From NCBI GenBank assembly GCA_021817225.1, contig JAKAVR010000017.1, positions 1 through 36,391 of the forward strand: 36,391 nt of DNA, in the 5' to 3' direction. Under the pieces are notes generated by a model. The model worked only from the letters and a program-made list of their open reading frames with translations. It was not told where the DNA came from and made no database searches. Position numbers and translations under genes: made by a program. Below, one piece after another: positions 14,345-22,848 of this stretch (its first letter is position 1; each line of letters starts with the position of its first letter). The DNA is from Thermoplasmata archaeon. GTDB lineage: Archaea; Thermoplasmatota; Thermoplasmata; Sysuiplasmatales; Sysuiplasmataceae.

Positions 14345-15403
14345 ATGAAGGAAGCTGTACTGTTCGAGCATACCGGTGACGGAAAAGTGCGCTGCACCGC
14401 CTGTGCACGCTACTGCAAACTGGGTGAGGGACAGACAGGTCTATGCGGCGTGAGGCAGAACATAGGCGGGCGACTTCAACTTCTTGTCTACGGTCGCGTG
14501 ATCACTGGTCACATCGATCCGATCGAGAAGAAGCCACTGGTCCACTACATGCCTGGAACGAGGATATTTTCCATTGCCACCACCGGGTGCAACTGGCTTT
14601 GCCGCTACTGCCAGAATTACGATATAAGCCAGAGGAGAAAAGTGGAGGGGGAGTTGCTTGCACCGGAGGAGATTGTCAGCCTTGCACAGAAAAACAGGTG
14701 CGAAGGCATTGCATATACATACAATGAGCCGACAATTTACCTGGAGTTCGCTCATGATGTCGGTGTGATTGCAAGGAAGAAGGGCATATTCAATGCATTT
14801 GTGTCGAACGGATACGGAACACCTGAGGACATACCGATGCTGAATGATTTCCTCGATGCAATCACGGTGGACTTCAAGGGCAATGCGGAGAAGGGGTTCG
14901 TCAGGAAGTATATAGGAATCCCTGACGCAGATCCTATTTTCAGTTACCTTCTGGAGATGAGGGACAGGTCATCGATACACATCGAGTTTACAGACCTGGT
15001 GGTCCCTGAGGTTGGAGACAACCTGGAGTCGGCCAGAAGGCTTTCGAGATGGATTGTGGATAATTTCGGTCCTGAGGTTCCGTTGCATTTCCTGCGTTTT
15101 CACCCCGATTACAAGATGATGGATCTGCCAAGCACACCTGTAAAGACACTTGAGAAGCACTGGCAGATTGCAAGGGAGGAAGGACTGGAATACGTGTATG
15201 TGGGCAATGTACCGGGGCACAAGTACGAGAACACATACTGCCCCGCCTGCGGAAAGGTGGCCGTTGGCCGATACGGTTTCGACATCACATCCTGGAATCT
15301 TGACAGGGACAACAGGTGTTCGGGGTGCGGCCACAAGATACCGATCTCTGGCAAGCTGGGAACGTACTACCGCGATGGAAGGTACGAGCCGGTAATATTC
15401 TGA
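14345..15403 (+). CDS. amrS: AmmeMemoRadiSam system radical SAM enzyme
   Basis: 352 residues. An N-terminal zinc-type CTACARYCKLGEGQTGLCGV precedes the radical SAM cluster motif TGCNWLCRYCQNYDIS (CxxxCxxC), then GIAYTYNEPT and the SAM-binding barrel. A C-terminal zinc ribbon (CPAC...CSGC) closes it. This is the radical SAM member of the conserved AMMECR1-MEMO1-radical SAM trio, whose substrate in archaea is not established. The AMMECR1 and MEMO partners are not in this window. It is close to pyruvate formate-lyase activating enzymes in fold, but no PFL is present. Its TGA abuts the convergent mdh stop with no spacer. Confidence 0.92.
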   Translation: MKEAVLFEHTGDGKVRCTACARYCKLGEGQTGLCGVRQNIGGRLQLLVYGRVITGHIDPIEKKPLVHYMPGTRIFSIATTGCNWLCRYCQNYDISQRRKVEGELLAPEEIVSLAQKNRCEGIAYTYNEPTIYLEFAHDVGVIARKKGIFNAFVSNGYGTPEDIPMLNDFLDAITVDFKGNAEKGFVRKYIGIPDADPIFSYLLEMRDRSSIHIEFTDLVVPEVGDNLESARRLSRWIVDNFGPEVPLHFLRFHPDYKMMDLPSTPVKTLEKHWQIAREEGLEYVYVGNVPGHKYENTYCPACGKVAVGRYGFDITSWNLDRDNRCSGCGHKIPISGKLGTYYRDGRYEPVIF

Positions 15404-16360
15404 TCAGAGGAATTTGTGATCCTTCAGCAGTTCGATGTCCTTTCTGACTGCGTCGGCACTCGAATTGAGTGCATCCAGTTCCGACTTCTCTATTTTCAGT
15501 TCGAGTATCTTCTCAACGCCCTTCCTTCCGAGCATAACCGGAACGCCCGTGTATATGTCCCTGATCCCGTATTCGCCGTCGATGTAGGCTGAGCAGGGAA
15601 GTATCTTCCTTTCATCGAGCGCTATCGATTTCACCATCTCGAATATGGAAGATGCAGGTGCATAGAATGCACTTCCTGTCTTCAGGTAATTCACTATCTC
15701 ATCCCCGCCCATCCTTGTCCGCTTGACTATTTCGTCTATCTTCTGCGCACCCAAGAGCTGGGTGAGGGGGACACCCCCGACTGATGAATTGCTTATGACC
15801 GGGACCATCGAGGGGCCGTGACCCCCAAGGACAAAACCTGTCACCTGCGACGGGATGGTGCCCAGCTCCATTGCAACGAAAGTCCTGAAGCGGGATGTGT
15901 CAAGGACGCCTGCCATTCCAACCACCCTGTTCTTGGGAAAAGAAGTCTTCCTGTAGACAAGGTATGTCATGATGTCCATTGGATTCGTTACCACTATGAC
16001 AATCGAATCAGGCGCATGCGTCCTGATGTTCTCACTTACAGTTGTCATTATTGCTGCATTCTTGTCAAGCAAATCCGATCTAGTCATGCCTGGCTTTCTC
16101 GCGAGCCCTGCCGTTACAACAATTATGTCAGAGCCTGAAATCTCGGAAAAGTCATTCGTTCCCCTTACGCTCGTGTTGAAGCCCTCGACAGGGGCAGATT
16201 CATACATGTCAAGCGCCCTACCCTGCGGCAGCCCTTCGACAACATCGACAAAGACAACCTCGTCAGCGATATTTCGTTCTGCTATCTTCTGCCCGGCAGT
16301 GGCGCCCACGTTCCCGGCGCCTATCATTGAGATTTTTCGGACACCTGACATTTTCGACAC
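15404..16360 (-). CDS. mdh: Malate dehydrogenase, NAD(P)-dependent
   Basis: Oxidises malate to oxaloacetate in the citric acid cycle. The Rossmann motif SMIGAGNVGATAGQ is followed by VDVVEGLPQGRALDM (the Asp suggests NAD preference). The substrate-binding Arg is in AGLARKPGMTRSDLL (Arg/Met around the discriminating loop favours malate over lactate), with NPMDIMTYL and the catalytic His in VLGGHGPSMVP. I chose GTG 16360: ggaggg lies seven bases upstream. ATG 16351 is also plausible, and TTG 16375 is not. A TATA-like tatttat lies near 16427-16433. Length about 318 residues is normal. Confidence 0.95.
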   Translation of the reverse strand: MSKMSGVRKISMIGAGNVGATAGQKIAERNIADEVVFVDVVEGLPQGRALDMYESAPVEGFNTSVRGTNDFSEISGSDIIVVTAGLARKPGMTRSDLLDKNAAIMTTVSENIRTHAPDSIVIVVTNPMDIMTYLVYRKTSFPKNRVVGMAGVLDTSRFRTFVAMELGTIPSQVTGFVLGGHGPSMVPVISNSSVGGVPLTQLLGAQKIDEIVKRTRMGGDEIVNYLKTGSAFYAPASSIFEMVKSIALDERKILPCSAYIDGEYGIRDIYTGVPVMLGRKGVEKILELKIEKSELDALNSSADAVRKDIELLKDHKFL

Positions 16361-16523
16361 CTTAACGCCCTCCAATACAGTGCAAATGGAGTGACCATCC
16401 TGAACTAACCTTCAGTCAGATAAATAAGTATGTCTTGGTGATTTGTGTCCGGCTGCGTGCAGGAATGTAGACGTGAAAATGTTTTAAGAGATGCAAACAT
16501 AACATACCAGGGGCAACAACTCA

Positions 16524-17810
16524 ATGGAAAGATTTGACGCCATTGTGATAGGCGCAGGTCCTGCAGGCAGCACGGCAGCATACAGGATGGCCAAAGGGGG
16601 CCTGAAGGTGCTGCTAGTGGAGCGCGCGAAGGTGCCCGGTGGGAAGAACCTGTTCGGCGGAAGGATTTACTCCCACATACTTCGCAAACACTTCGGCAAC
16701 TTCGAATCGGATGCGCCTGTCGAGAGGTTCGTTGTGAGGGAAACAATAGGCATGATGGACGAATTCGACTGCGCATCGATCGACTTTTCATCGCACAGGT
16801 CTGAAGCGAACAAGGCCTCCAGCTTCATCGCGAGGCGGAGCAGATTCGACAAGTGGCTTGCCGAGAAGGCGGAAGGCGCCGGAGCGCTTCTTGTGCCCGG
16901 CACAAGGGTTGAAGATATTGTCGTCAGGGACGGGGCTGTACGCGGCATTGTCTCGGGCGGTGATTCGATTGAGTCAGAATGTGTTGTGAATGCCGAAGGG
17001 GTAACGGCGACAATTGCCAGGAAGGCTGGTCTGAGGGATGATGTTCTCCCATCACAGGTCAAGGTGGGTGTGAAGGAGACAATCGAGCTCGGGAAGGATG
17101 TAATAAATGACAGATTCAATCTGTCCGACGATGAAGGGACCGCGGGCGTTTTCATAGGTTATCCCGCCTCCTATCTGAGCGCCAGCGGCTCTTTCGTGTA
17201 CACAAATTCGGACAGCGTTTCGATTGGCATTGTTGTGGACCCAACGGAACAGTCAGGTGCCAGAAAGGATGTGCAGCTGATGATAGAGGAATTCCGTCTT
17301 CATCCGTATATGCAGAGGCTTCTGAAGGGGGGCAGGATGATAGAGTATTCTGCACATATGATACCAAACTCCGTCCCTCTTGAACCTTCCAACCTGGTCG
17401 GAAACGGTTTTCTGAACACGGGCGATGCCGCAGGCCTCTTCGTAAACCACGGTTTCACTTACAGGGGGGTGGATTTCGCCATTGCCTCAGGCATCGCGGC
17501 CGCAGATGCCGTGATAAGCGCTCACTCCGCCGGCTCATACGGAAGGGATTCGCTCATGTCATACTACGATTATCTCGCCAGGGAAGTAATTCCAGAGCTC
17601 CGTCGTGCCGAGAGAACGGCAGGGGTGCTCCACAACAAGAGGATGTTCTCGACCTATCCGCCGCTTGTTCTAGACTTTCTTGAGGACATGTTCAGATTCG
17701 ACGGTGTTGGAAAGGCTCCGGTTTCCTCATCTCTCAAGAAGAACATGAAGGGGAGGATTTCAATGCTGACAGCGCTTCGTGACATGCTGTCCGCCTACAG
17801 AAAGATGTGA
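16524..17810 (+). CDS. FixC-like flavoprotein (ETF:quinone oxidoreductase family)
   Basis: 428-residue FAD enzyme. The dinucleotide motif VIGAGPAGSTAAYRMAKGG is N-terminal, ERAKVPGGKNLFGGRIYSH is the FixC-specific segment, and GFLNTGDAAGLFVNHGFTYR is the second FAD-contacting motif. FixC proteins pass electrons from electron-transfer flavoproteins to quinone; related geranylgeranyl reductases saturate isoprenoids, but the KNLFGGRIYS block favours FixC. No fixA, fixB or ferredoxin-like fixX is adjacent, which is unusual for a complete system. Quinone-synthesis genes lie 2-4 kb downstream. An aggggc run precedes ATG 16524. It converges on folP with five bases between stops. Confidence 0.85.
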   Translation: MERFDAIVIGAGPAGSTAAYRMAKGGLKVLLVERAKVPGGKNLFGGRIYSHILRKHFGNFESDAPVERFVVRETIGMMDEFDCASIDFSSHRSEANKASSFIARRSRFDKWLAEKAEGAGALLVPGTRVEDIVVRDGAVRGIVSGGDSIESECVVNAEGVTATIARKAGLRDDVLPSQVKVGVKETIELGKDVINDRFNLSDDEGTAGVFIGYPASYLSASGSFVYTNSDSVSIGIVVDPTEQSGARKDVQLMIEEFRLHPYMQRLLKGGRMIEYSAHMIPNSVPLEPSNLVGNGFLNTGDAAGLFVNHGFTYRGVDFAIASGIAAADAVISAHSAGSYGRDSLMSYYDYLAREVIPELRRAERTAGVLHNKRMFSTYPPLVLDFLEDMFRFDGVGKAPVSSSLKKNMKGRISMLTALRDMLSAYRKM

Positions 17811-17815
17811 AGACT

Positions 17816-18964
17816 TCAGGGTGCAAACGAAGCGTTCCCTGAAACTGCATTCCATACCAGCAGGGCCCTCCTTGTTTCAGGGACATCGTGTACGCGAACA
17901 ATGTTGGCACCCATTGCGCAACCGTAGAGTGCAGCAGCTAAGCTGCCTTCAAGTCTTTTTTCCTTTTCACCCGTCAATGCGGGTACGAAACTCTTTCTTG
18001 AAACTCCCAGAACCACAGGTTTTCCAAGTGAATGCAGTGCGTCGAGCTCCCTCAGGAGCTGCAGGTTGTGTTCGACAGTCTTGCCGAAGCCTATGCCCGG
18101 GTCCACAAGAATATTGCGGACATCAACCCCATCACTCTCGCTCTCCTCAAGCATTCCTGAGATGAATGAGCATACCTCATACACAACATCCTGGTATGTG
18201 GGTGCATTCTGCATGGTGCGCGGTCCTCCGAGCATATGCATCACTATGGCGGGACATTCGCGGTCAGACACGAGTTTTCTCATCTTTCGTTTTCTCAGGC
18301 CCGAAACGTCGTTGAGAATGGATGCACCCGCATCCAGGGCGGCCGCAGCCACTTCAGGCTTCATCGTATCGACTGATATTGGAACATGCGTTCCTGAGGA
18401 AAGTTTCCTGATAACCGGGACCACCCTCCTGATCTCCTCGCGGGCGCTCACCGGAGATGCACCGGGTCTCGTGGATTCTCCTCCAACATCTATGAAGTCT
18501 GCTCCCTCCCCGGCCATTTCCAGGCCATGTGCGACAGCTGACTTCTCGTCGAAGAAAATTCCCCCGTCAGAAAAAGAGTCAGGCGTCACGTTCAGCACAC
18601 CCATTACGGAGGGCCGCTCAAGCAGTATCCTTCTGCCCCCCGCTCTGAGCTGAAACGGCCATCTGCGACAGTAGTTTTCAACCGCATTCTCAAAACAGTT
18701 TTTGAACTCTGAAGATGTATTTGCAGACATGACGGTTGACGTGAGTGTTTCGACATCCGCTTCTATCGTTATCACCGGCGAGTTTGAGATAAGCCTTGTT
18801 TCATGCCTGGCGTGATGCCTGACGGCTGCTGAAGCAAGTTTTGAAAGATCGCCCCTGCCGATTTTTCCCGCTCTCATCCTGTAGGCTGGCGAAGGCAGAC
18901 CATCCTTTCTCCCCTTCTCTGCCCAATTACCTGAATTGTCGGTCCGCGACAGCAGAACAAGCAT
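17816..18964 (-). CDS. folP: Dihydropteroate synthase with N-terminal extension
   Basis: Joins the pterin diphosphate made by MptE-type enzymes to an aminobenzoate, in folate or methanopterin-type cofactor synthesis. The DHPS core starts near residue 105: VMGVLNVTPDSFSDGG, DVGGESTRPGA, SILNDVSGLR, LVDPGIGFGKTVEHNL, GVSRKSFV. I start it at ATG 18964, which has ggag with a five-base spacer. The track's start at 19264 runs through the upstream UbiA gene in another frame. About 100 residues precede the core (VLLSRTDNSGNWAEKG...), more than in bacterial FolP; this segment is unrecognised. The gene follows the UbiA gene by 41 bp. Confidence 0.93.
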   Translation of the reverse strand: MLVLLSRTDNSGNWAEKGRKDGLPSPAYRMRAGKIGRGDLSKLASAAVRHHARHETRLISNSPVITIEADVETLTSTVMSANTSSEFKNCFENAVENYCRRWPFQLRAGGRRILLERPSVMGVLNVTPDSFSDGGIFFDEKSAVAHGLEMAGEGADFIDVGGESTRPGASPVSAREEIRRVVPVIRKLSSGTHVPISVDTMKPEVAAAALDAGASILNDVSGLRKRKMRKLVSDRECPAIVMHMLGGPRTMQNAPTYQDVVYEVCSFISGMLEESESDGVDVRNILVDPGIGFGKTVEHNLQLLRELDALHSLGKPVVLGVSRKSFVPALTGEKEKRLEGSLAAALYGCAMGANIVRVHDVPETRRALLVWNAVSGNASFAP

Positions 18965-19005
18965 CTGCACTCCATAGGCGAAGTGCTCAATTTTTAACTT
19001 TGCAC

Positions 19006-19917
19006 TCAGGCAAGAAGGAGCGCTGCTGCCATCGCCACGCTTCCACCGAGCTGAAGCGCAACGTAGTACTTTGTGCCCCTGGAGATATCGACAGCATTGC
19101 CTGCGGATGAACGAGTGTGCCTGAGGGGGAAATACGACAGTAGAGCGGACACGGCAAGAGGCACGAGGATGAATGGGCCGTAAAGAGGGTATATCGGCAG
19201 GATGGCGACCATGCCAAACACTAGGAAGACGGTTTGCATCAGGAATGCATTTCCGATCCTCCACTGGTAGATATGCAGGAATCTCGATACCCTCCTCGAA
19301 CTCCTGTCGGGAAGGTGGTGCGCGTACCTGACCGCAGTTATCCAGAACGAGGCAGGAATTGTGACGATAACGGCCATGGCAGACAATTCACCTGTGAGGA
19401 GGAAGTATAGCGCCAGCGCAGGGAGGGGGCCAAATGCGATAAACGGGACGGGTTCCCCTACTCCCCTGGCTCCAAGCATGAAGGGCGGAACTGCATATAC
19501 AACGGTCAGGAGGAACCCCGCAACTCCTATCAGCATTATCACAATGAAGCCCGTTTCAAATGCGAGGTAAAAACCAAGCAGTGCTGCTATGGTGAAGACT
19601 AGGGCGGCATACCGCGCAATCCTCTCGGCCGGAAGCCCGGTCGTGTCTATCAGGAACGGCCCTGTCGGTATCCATGTATCGGCCTGTGTTATGAAGACGC
19701 CCTCGCTCTTGTCAGCCACTTCGGCAATCAGGTTTACTCCAACCTCAAACACGAAAAGTGCGACGGCACCAGCCAGCCACATCAGTGGATGCAATACCTT
19801 CCCGCTCCTGAAGGCAAGTGCATAGGTAAGCAGCACGGGCGCTCCGGAGGCCCAGTAGAGTGGAATCCTCAGACCCTTCAGCCAAACTGCGGCTCCCATC
19901 ATACATCCCTTTTTCAT
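19006..19917 (-). CDS. UbiA-family prenyltransferase, divergent
   Basis: 303 residues with about eight or nine membrane segments. The UbiA superfamily attaches isoprenoid chains to aromatic or lipid acceptors using two Asp-rich motifs. Motif 1 here is VGVNLIAEVADKSEG, with Glu replacing the first Asp of NxxxDxxxD. Motif 2 is AVRYAHHLPDRSSRR, with a reduced acidic set. The site is therefore atypical, though the N and key acidic positions partly survive. A second, canonical UbiA gene ends 36 bp upstream and a UbiE-like methyltransferase lies beyond, so quinone synthesis is the best guess. ATG 19917 is used; the TATA-like cttaataac at 19935-19943 would also suit ATG 19902. Confidence 0.78.
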   Translation of the reverse strand: MKKGCMMGAAVWLKGLRIPLYWASGAPVLLTYALAFRSGKVLHPLMWLAGAVALFVFEVGVNLIAEVADKSEGVFITQADTWIPTGPFLIDTTGLPAERIARYAALVFTIAALLGFYLAFETGFIVIMLIGVAGFLLTVVYAVPPFMLGARGVGEPVPFIAFGPLPALALYFLLTGELSAMAVIVTIPASFWITAVRYAHHLPDRSSRRVSRFLHIYQWRIGNAFLMQTVFLVFGMVAILPIYPLYGPFILVPLAVSALLSYFPLRHTRSSAGNAVDISRGTKYYVALQLGGSVAMAAALLLA

Positions 19918-19953
19918 GCAAAGGCAGGCATTGACTTAATAACTGTTCCTGAC

Positions 19954-20841
19954 TCATAGCAGATAGGCAACCACCATCAGCACAATGAAGACATACATTC
20001 CAACTATGTTGTTCCTGAGCGCCTTCACGAGTTTAGGATGGTCGCCAACACCGTTTCTCGCATAGATATACGAACTGAAAATCATTGGCGCGGAAAGGAG
20101 TGAAATCACCGTGTACTGGCTTGTTATGTGCAGTACTGCGGAAATGAGCACCCAGAGGTAAATCACTGTGCCAAGCAGGGCATAGGCACGTACTGCATTG
20201 GCGCGGCCAAGAGTGGTTGTAACATTCTTCCTTCCGGTCGCAGCATCCGCTTCGGCATCCGGGACCTCATTCATTATCACGAGATTCGCTATCAGGAGCC
20301 CGCAAGGTATCGCAACAAATACAGATTCTATCGAATAGTATCCCGTCTGTACGAAGTAGGCACCCATTACTATGAGGCCGATGACGCAGAGCATGAGTTC
20401 TCCCATGCCCTTCCGCTGCCATACAGTTGAATAGAATGTTCCCGCAAATCCACCGAGGAAGAAAAGCGGTACAAGTTCCCATCCACTGACGAATGCGAGA
20501 TAGACTCCTATGAAGAACGAGATTATGAGGGAGACGGTGGCCACATAGAATGCATCCCTGGGTTCCAGACCGCCCTCGTAAACAATTCTGCCGCCGCCGC
20601 TGTATGGCGTCTTGACAGTCAGAAGGTCTGTCCCAAGCCTGTGATCGAAATACTCATCGTATGTGTTTGCGGCTATCTGGGAGACAACGGCCCCAACAAG
20701 TGTAAGCAGGAAAAGGGGAATGGAAATTGATACCTGCCTGGAGGCTATCAGCACGCCAAGCACCACATACAGGAAGCTGATAAGCAGATGCGGCTCAAAG
20801 ACAATCCTTGCTAGAATTATTCTGGTCTTTGTCCCAAGCAT
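19954..20841 (-). CDS. UbiA-family prenyltransferase, MenA-like
   Basis: 295 residues with about eight or nine membrane segments. Motif 1, NTYDEYFDHRLGTDLLTVKT, has the full NxxxDxxxD and the GTD extension typical of MenA-type enzymes, followed by a Gly-rich SGGGR loop. Motif 2, NEVPDAEADAATGRKNVTT, supplies the second Asp pair. This best fits prenylation of a naphthoate-type ring (menaquinone branch). A digeranylgeranylglyceryl-phosphate synthase role is the alternative for archaeal UbiA proteins. A TATA-like gattaaaag at 20864-20872 lies about 27 bp before ATG 20841, so the message is nearly leaderless. Confidence 0.85.
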   Translation of the reverse strand: MLGTKTRIILARIVFEPHLLISFLYVVLGVLIASRQVSISIPLFLLTLVGAVVSQIAANTYDEYFDHRLGTDLLTVKTPYSGGGRIVYEGGLEPRDAFYVATVSLIISFFIGVYLAFVSGWELVPLFFLGGFAGTFYSTVWQRKGMGELMLCVIGLIVMGAYFVQTGYYSIESVFVAIPCGLLIANLVIMNEVPDAEADAATGRKNVTTTLGRANAVRAYALLGTVIYLWVLISAVLHITSQYTVISLLSAPMIFSSYIYARNGVGDHPKLVKALRNNIVGMYVFIVLMVVAYLL

Positions 20842-20863
20842 CGCTTTTCCCGACTTTGAGGGC

Positions 20864-20872
20864 GATTAAAAG
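20864..20872 (-). promoter_or_regulatory. TATA box of the MenA-like gene
   Basis: Minus-strand cttttaatc is centred 27 bp upstream of ATG 20841. It separates this gene transcriptionally from the methyltransferase upstream. Confidence 0.5.
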
Positions 20873-20903
20873 TCTTTCCATCAACAGGATAACCCTGATA
20901 CTG

Positions 20904-21650
20904 CTACTTCTCCCCTCTTACAATTGCAACACCGTGAGTCATCAGGTACCTGAAATCGGACCTTCTGTATCCGATTTCCTTCATGACCGAAGCAAGTTCA
21001 TCCGGCCGGCCGAGGTTCATATATGCCTCGCTCAGATGTTGCCACGGGTTTGACTTCCACTCCCTTCTCACCTTTCTTGGCACAACGAGTATCGCAAGCC
21101 TTCCAAGCACATGCTTCATGTAGAAATTCATGAACCTTTTTCTGATGCCTGAATCTGGCTCTGCTATGTCGATAATCACGACCCTGCCCTCGGGACGCAG
21201 GACCCTTCTGATGTCCCTCAGCGCCTTCTCCTTGTCAATGAAATTCTTGAAGGAGAAACCGGACATCACCCTGTCGAACACCCCCTCGACGAAGGGGAGA
21301 TGTTCTGCAACACCTATCACTGGAAGGTAATTTCCAGTGCCGAGGGGACCATGCAGCGATTTCCTGAGCATGACCTCGTTCGGTTCGAGCAAGATGATAT
21401 CCCTGCCGCGAAGGTGCCTGGAAAATGAGCCCGGTCCGCTTCCTACCTCCAGCACCCTCATGTCCTCTGCCGTCTCGGTGGCCGCCTTTTTTCTCCACCT
21501 GTCCATCATCCCGAACGAAATTATGGATGCGGCGCTATCATAGAATTCGCCTATGGACTGTATGTCGCTTTCAACCCTGCTCCACGACTCCTTTTCAAGC
21601 TTCCGGCCCGCACTGCCCTCATTGTCTTGAACGACGTCCGCATGCGACAT
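20904..21650 (-). CDS. UbiE/MenG-like class I SAM methyltransferase
   Basis: 248 residues. The SAM-binding motif is VLEVGSGPGSFSRHL, the acidic ribose contact is in IILLEPNEVML, and VAEHLPFVEGVFDRVMSGFS followed by SFKNFIDKEKALRDIRRVLR is the classic UbiE motif series, with PEGRVVIIDIAEP after it. The family C-methylates demethylmenaquinone or related prenylated rings. Its position beside two UbiA genes on the same strand supports a quinone role. A TATA-like tatataat (minus strand attatata) lies near 21689-21697. It is divergent from the alcohol dehydrogenase gene. Confidence 0.85.
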   Translation of the reverse strand: MSHADVVQDNEGSAGRKLEKESWSRVESDIQSIGEFYDSAASIISFGMMDRWRKKAATETAEDMRVLEVGSGPGSFSRHLRGRDIILLEPNEVMLRKSLHGPLGTGNYLPVIGVAEHLPFVEGVFDRVMSGFSFKNFIDKEKALRDIRRVLRPEGRVVIIDIAEPDSGIRKRFMNFYMKHVLGRLAILVVPRKVRREWKSNPWQHLSEAYMNLGRPDELASVMKEIGYRRSDFRYLMTHGVAIVRGEK

Positions 21651-21796
21651 CTGGAACTTCCAACTCGGTGCATTTCACTCCCCTACACCTATATAATCCA
21701 ATCTGAGTTCGTCTGCGAAGATCGTGAAAAATGGGCAGGTCCGTCATCAAAAATCATTAAATCGTCATTTTCAGATGTGATTGCGAGGTTTTTCCT

Positions 21797-22843
21797 TTGA
21801 GGGCTTGGGTCATTGAAGGTTTCGGTGGCGTTGAAAAATTGAGTCTCTCCGACATCCCAGAGCCGGCTGCAGGTGAGGGTGAGGTCGTTGTCGATGTCAA
21901 GGTGGCAGGCGTTAACCCGGTGGACAGGTCGACTCTGCTGGGCCGTTTCGACTGGATCAGACCACCCTTCGTAACGGGCGCCGAGTTTGCAGGCGTCATA
22001 TCATCAGTGGGTAGCGGTGTCAGTGGCCTTTCGGTCGGAACGCGGGTGCTTGTGAATCCAAAGCTGTTCTGCGGGAGATGCTATTACTGTCTTCGTGGAG
22101 AAGAGAGCGCCTGCCTTTCAAATGAGAGGATGAACAGGGCACCCCACATAATCGGGGTGTCAAGACAGGGCGGGTGGAGGCAGAAGGCGGAGGTTCCGGC
22201 AATGAACCTCATACCGATTCCGGAAGGGTTGCCGACAGCCGAAGCATGTACCCTCGGTGTGGATGGTGCAACTGCATGGCATCTTGTCAAGCGGTCCAGA
22301 CCGGAACCAGGCGATTTCGCACTCGTTGTGGGCTCAACAGGTGGCGTCGGCATGTTTGCAGTGCAGATTGCCAAAATGTACGGCTGCGAGGTTGCAGCAG
22401 TGGTGGGCAGCAGCGAACACGCCAAGAGAATGAAGCAGCTTGGCGCAGATCATGCGATCAACAGGAACGAGCAGAAGGTTGTGGAAGAGGTAAGGAAATT
22501 GACGAATAACAGGGGTGCCGATATCGTTCTTGACCCGCTTGGAAGCGCCACATTTGAGATGAGTTCCTCCTCTCTCGCTCCCCTCGGCAGGTACGCAACA
22601 TGCGGCACACTGACTGGAACGAAGGCCGAGCTGAGCCTGCTGCACCTGTACTCGATGCAGGTTGAATACATAGGTTCCACCACCTTCTCGAGAGCCGATT
22701 TGAACGATGCACTGAACGCGGTCGCCAGAAGAAAGCTGATTCCCCAGATAGACTCCAAATTCCGCTTTGACGAACTCCCTGCTGCTATGAGGAGACTCGA
22801 TGAGCACGGGAGATTCGGAAAGGTGCTTGTTGAACTGGCCTGA
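21797..22843 (+). CDS. Zinc-type alcohol dehydrogenase/quinone reductase (MDR family)
   Basis: 348 residues. The GroES-like catalytic domain has GAEFAGVISSVGSGV and a structural-zinc-like CGRCYYCLRGEESAC quartet. The Rossmann domain has VVGSTGGVGMFAVQIAK. The first catalytic-zinc position reads VNPVDRSTLLGRFD, with no Cys, as in zinc-independent quinone oxidoreductase-type members, so the catalytic metal may be absent even though the structural lobe remains. The substrate cannot be told. It starts at TTG 21797, with gaggt eight bases upstream. It converges on pfk with five bases between stops. Confidence 0.88.
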   Translation: MRAWVIEGFGGVEKLSLSDIPEPAAGEGEVVVDVKVAGVNPVDRSTLLGRFDWIRPPFVTGAEFAGVISSVGSGVSGLSVGTRVLVNPKLFCGRCYYCLRGEESACLSNERMNRAPHIIGVSRQGGWRQKAEVPAMNLIPIPEGLPTAEACTLGVDGATAWHLVKRSRPEPGDFALVVGSTGGVGMFAVQIAKMYGCEVAAVVGSSEHAKRMKQLGADHAINRNEQKVVEEVRKLTNNRGADIVLDPLGSATFEMSSSSLAPLGRYATCGTLTGTKAELSLLHLYSMQVEYIGSTTFSRADLNDALNAVARRKLIPQIDSKFRFDELPAAMRRLDEHGRFGKVLVELA

Positions 22844-22848
22844 CTCCG

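Noticed and set aside
18965-19264. N-terminal 100 residues of the track's dihydropteroate synthase ORF
   Set aside because: They are an alternate frame of the UbiA gene ending at 19006; ATG 18964 has a good Shine-Dalgarno.
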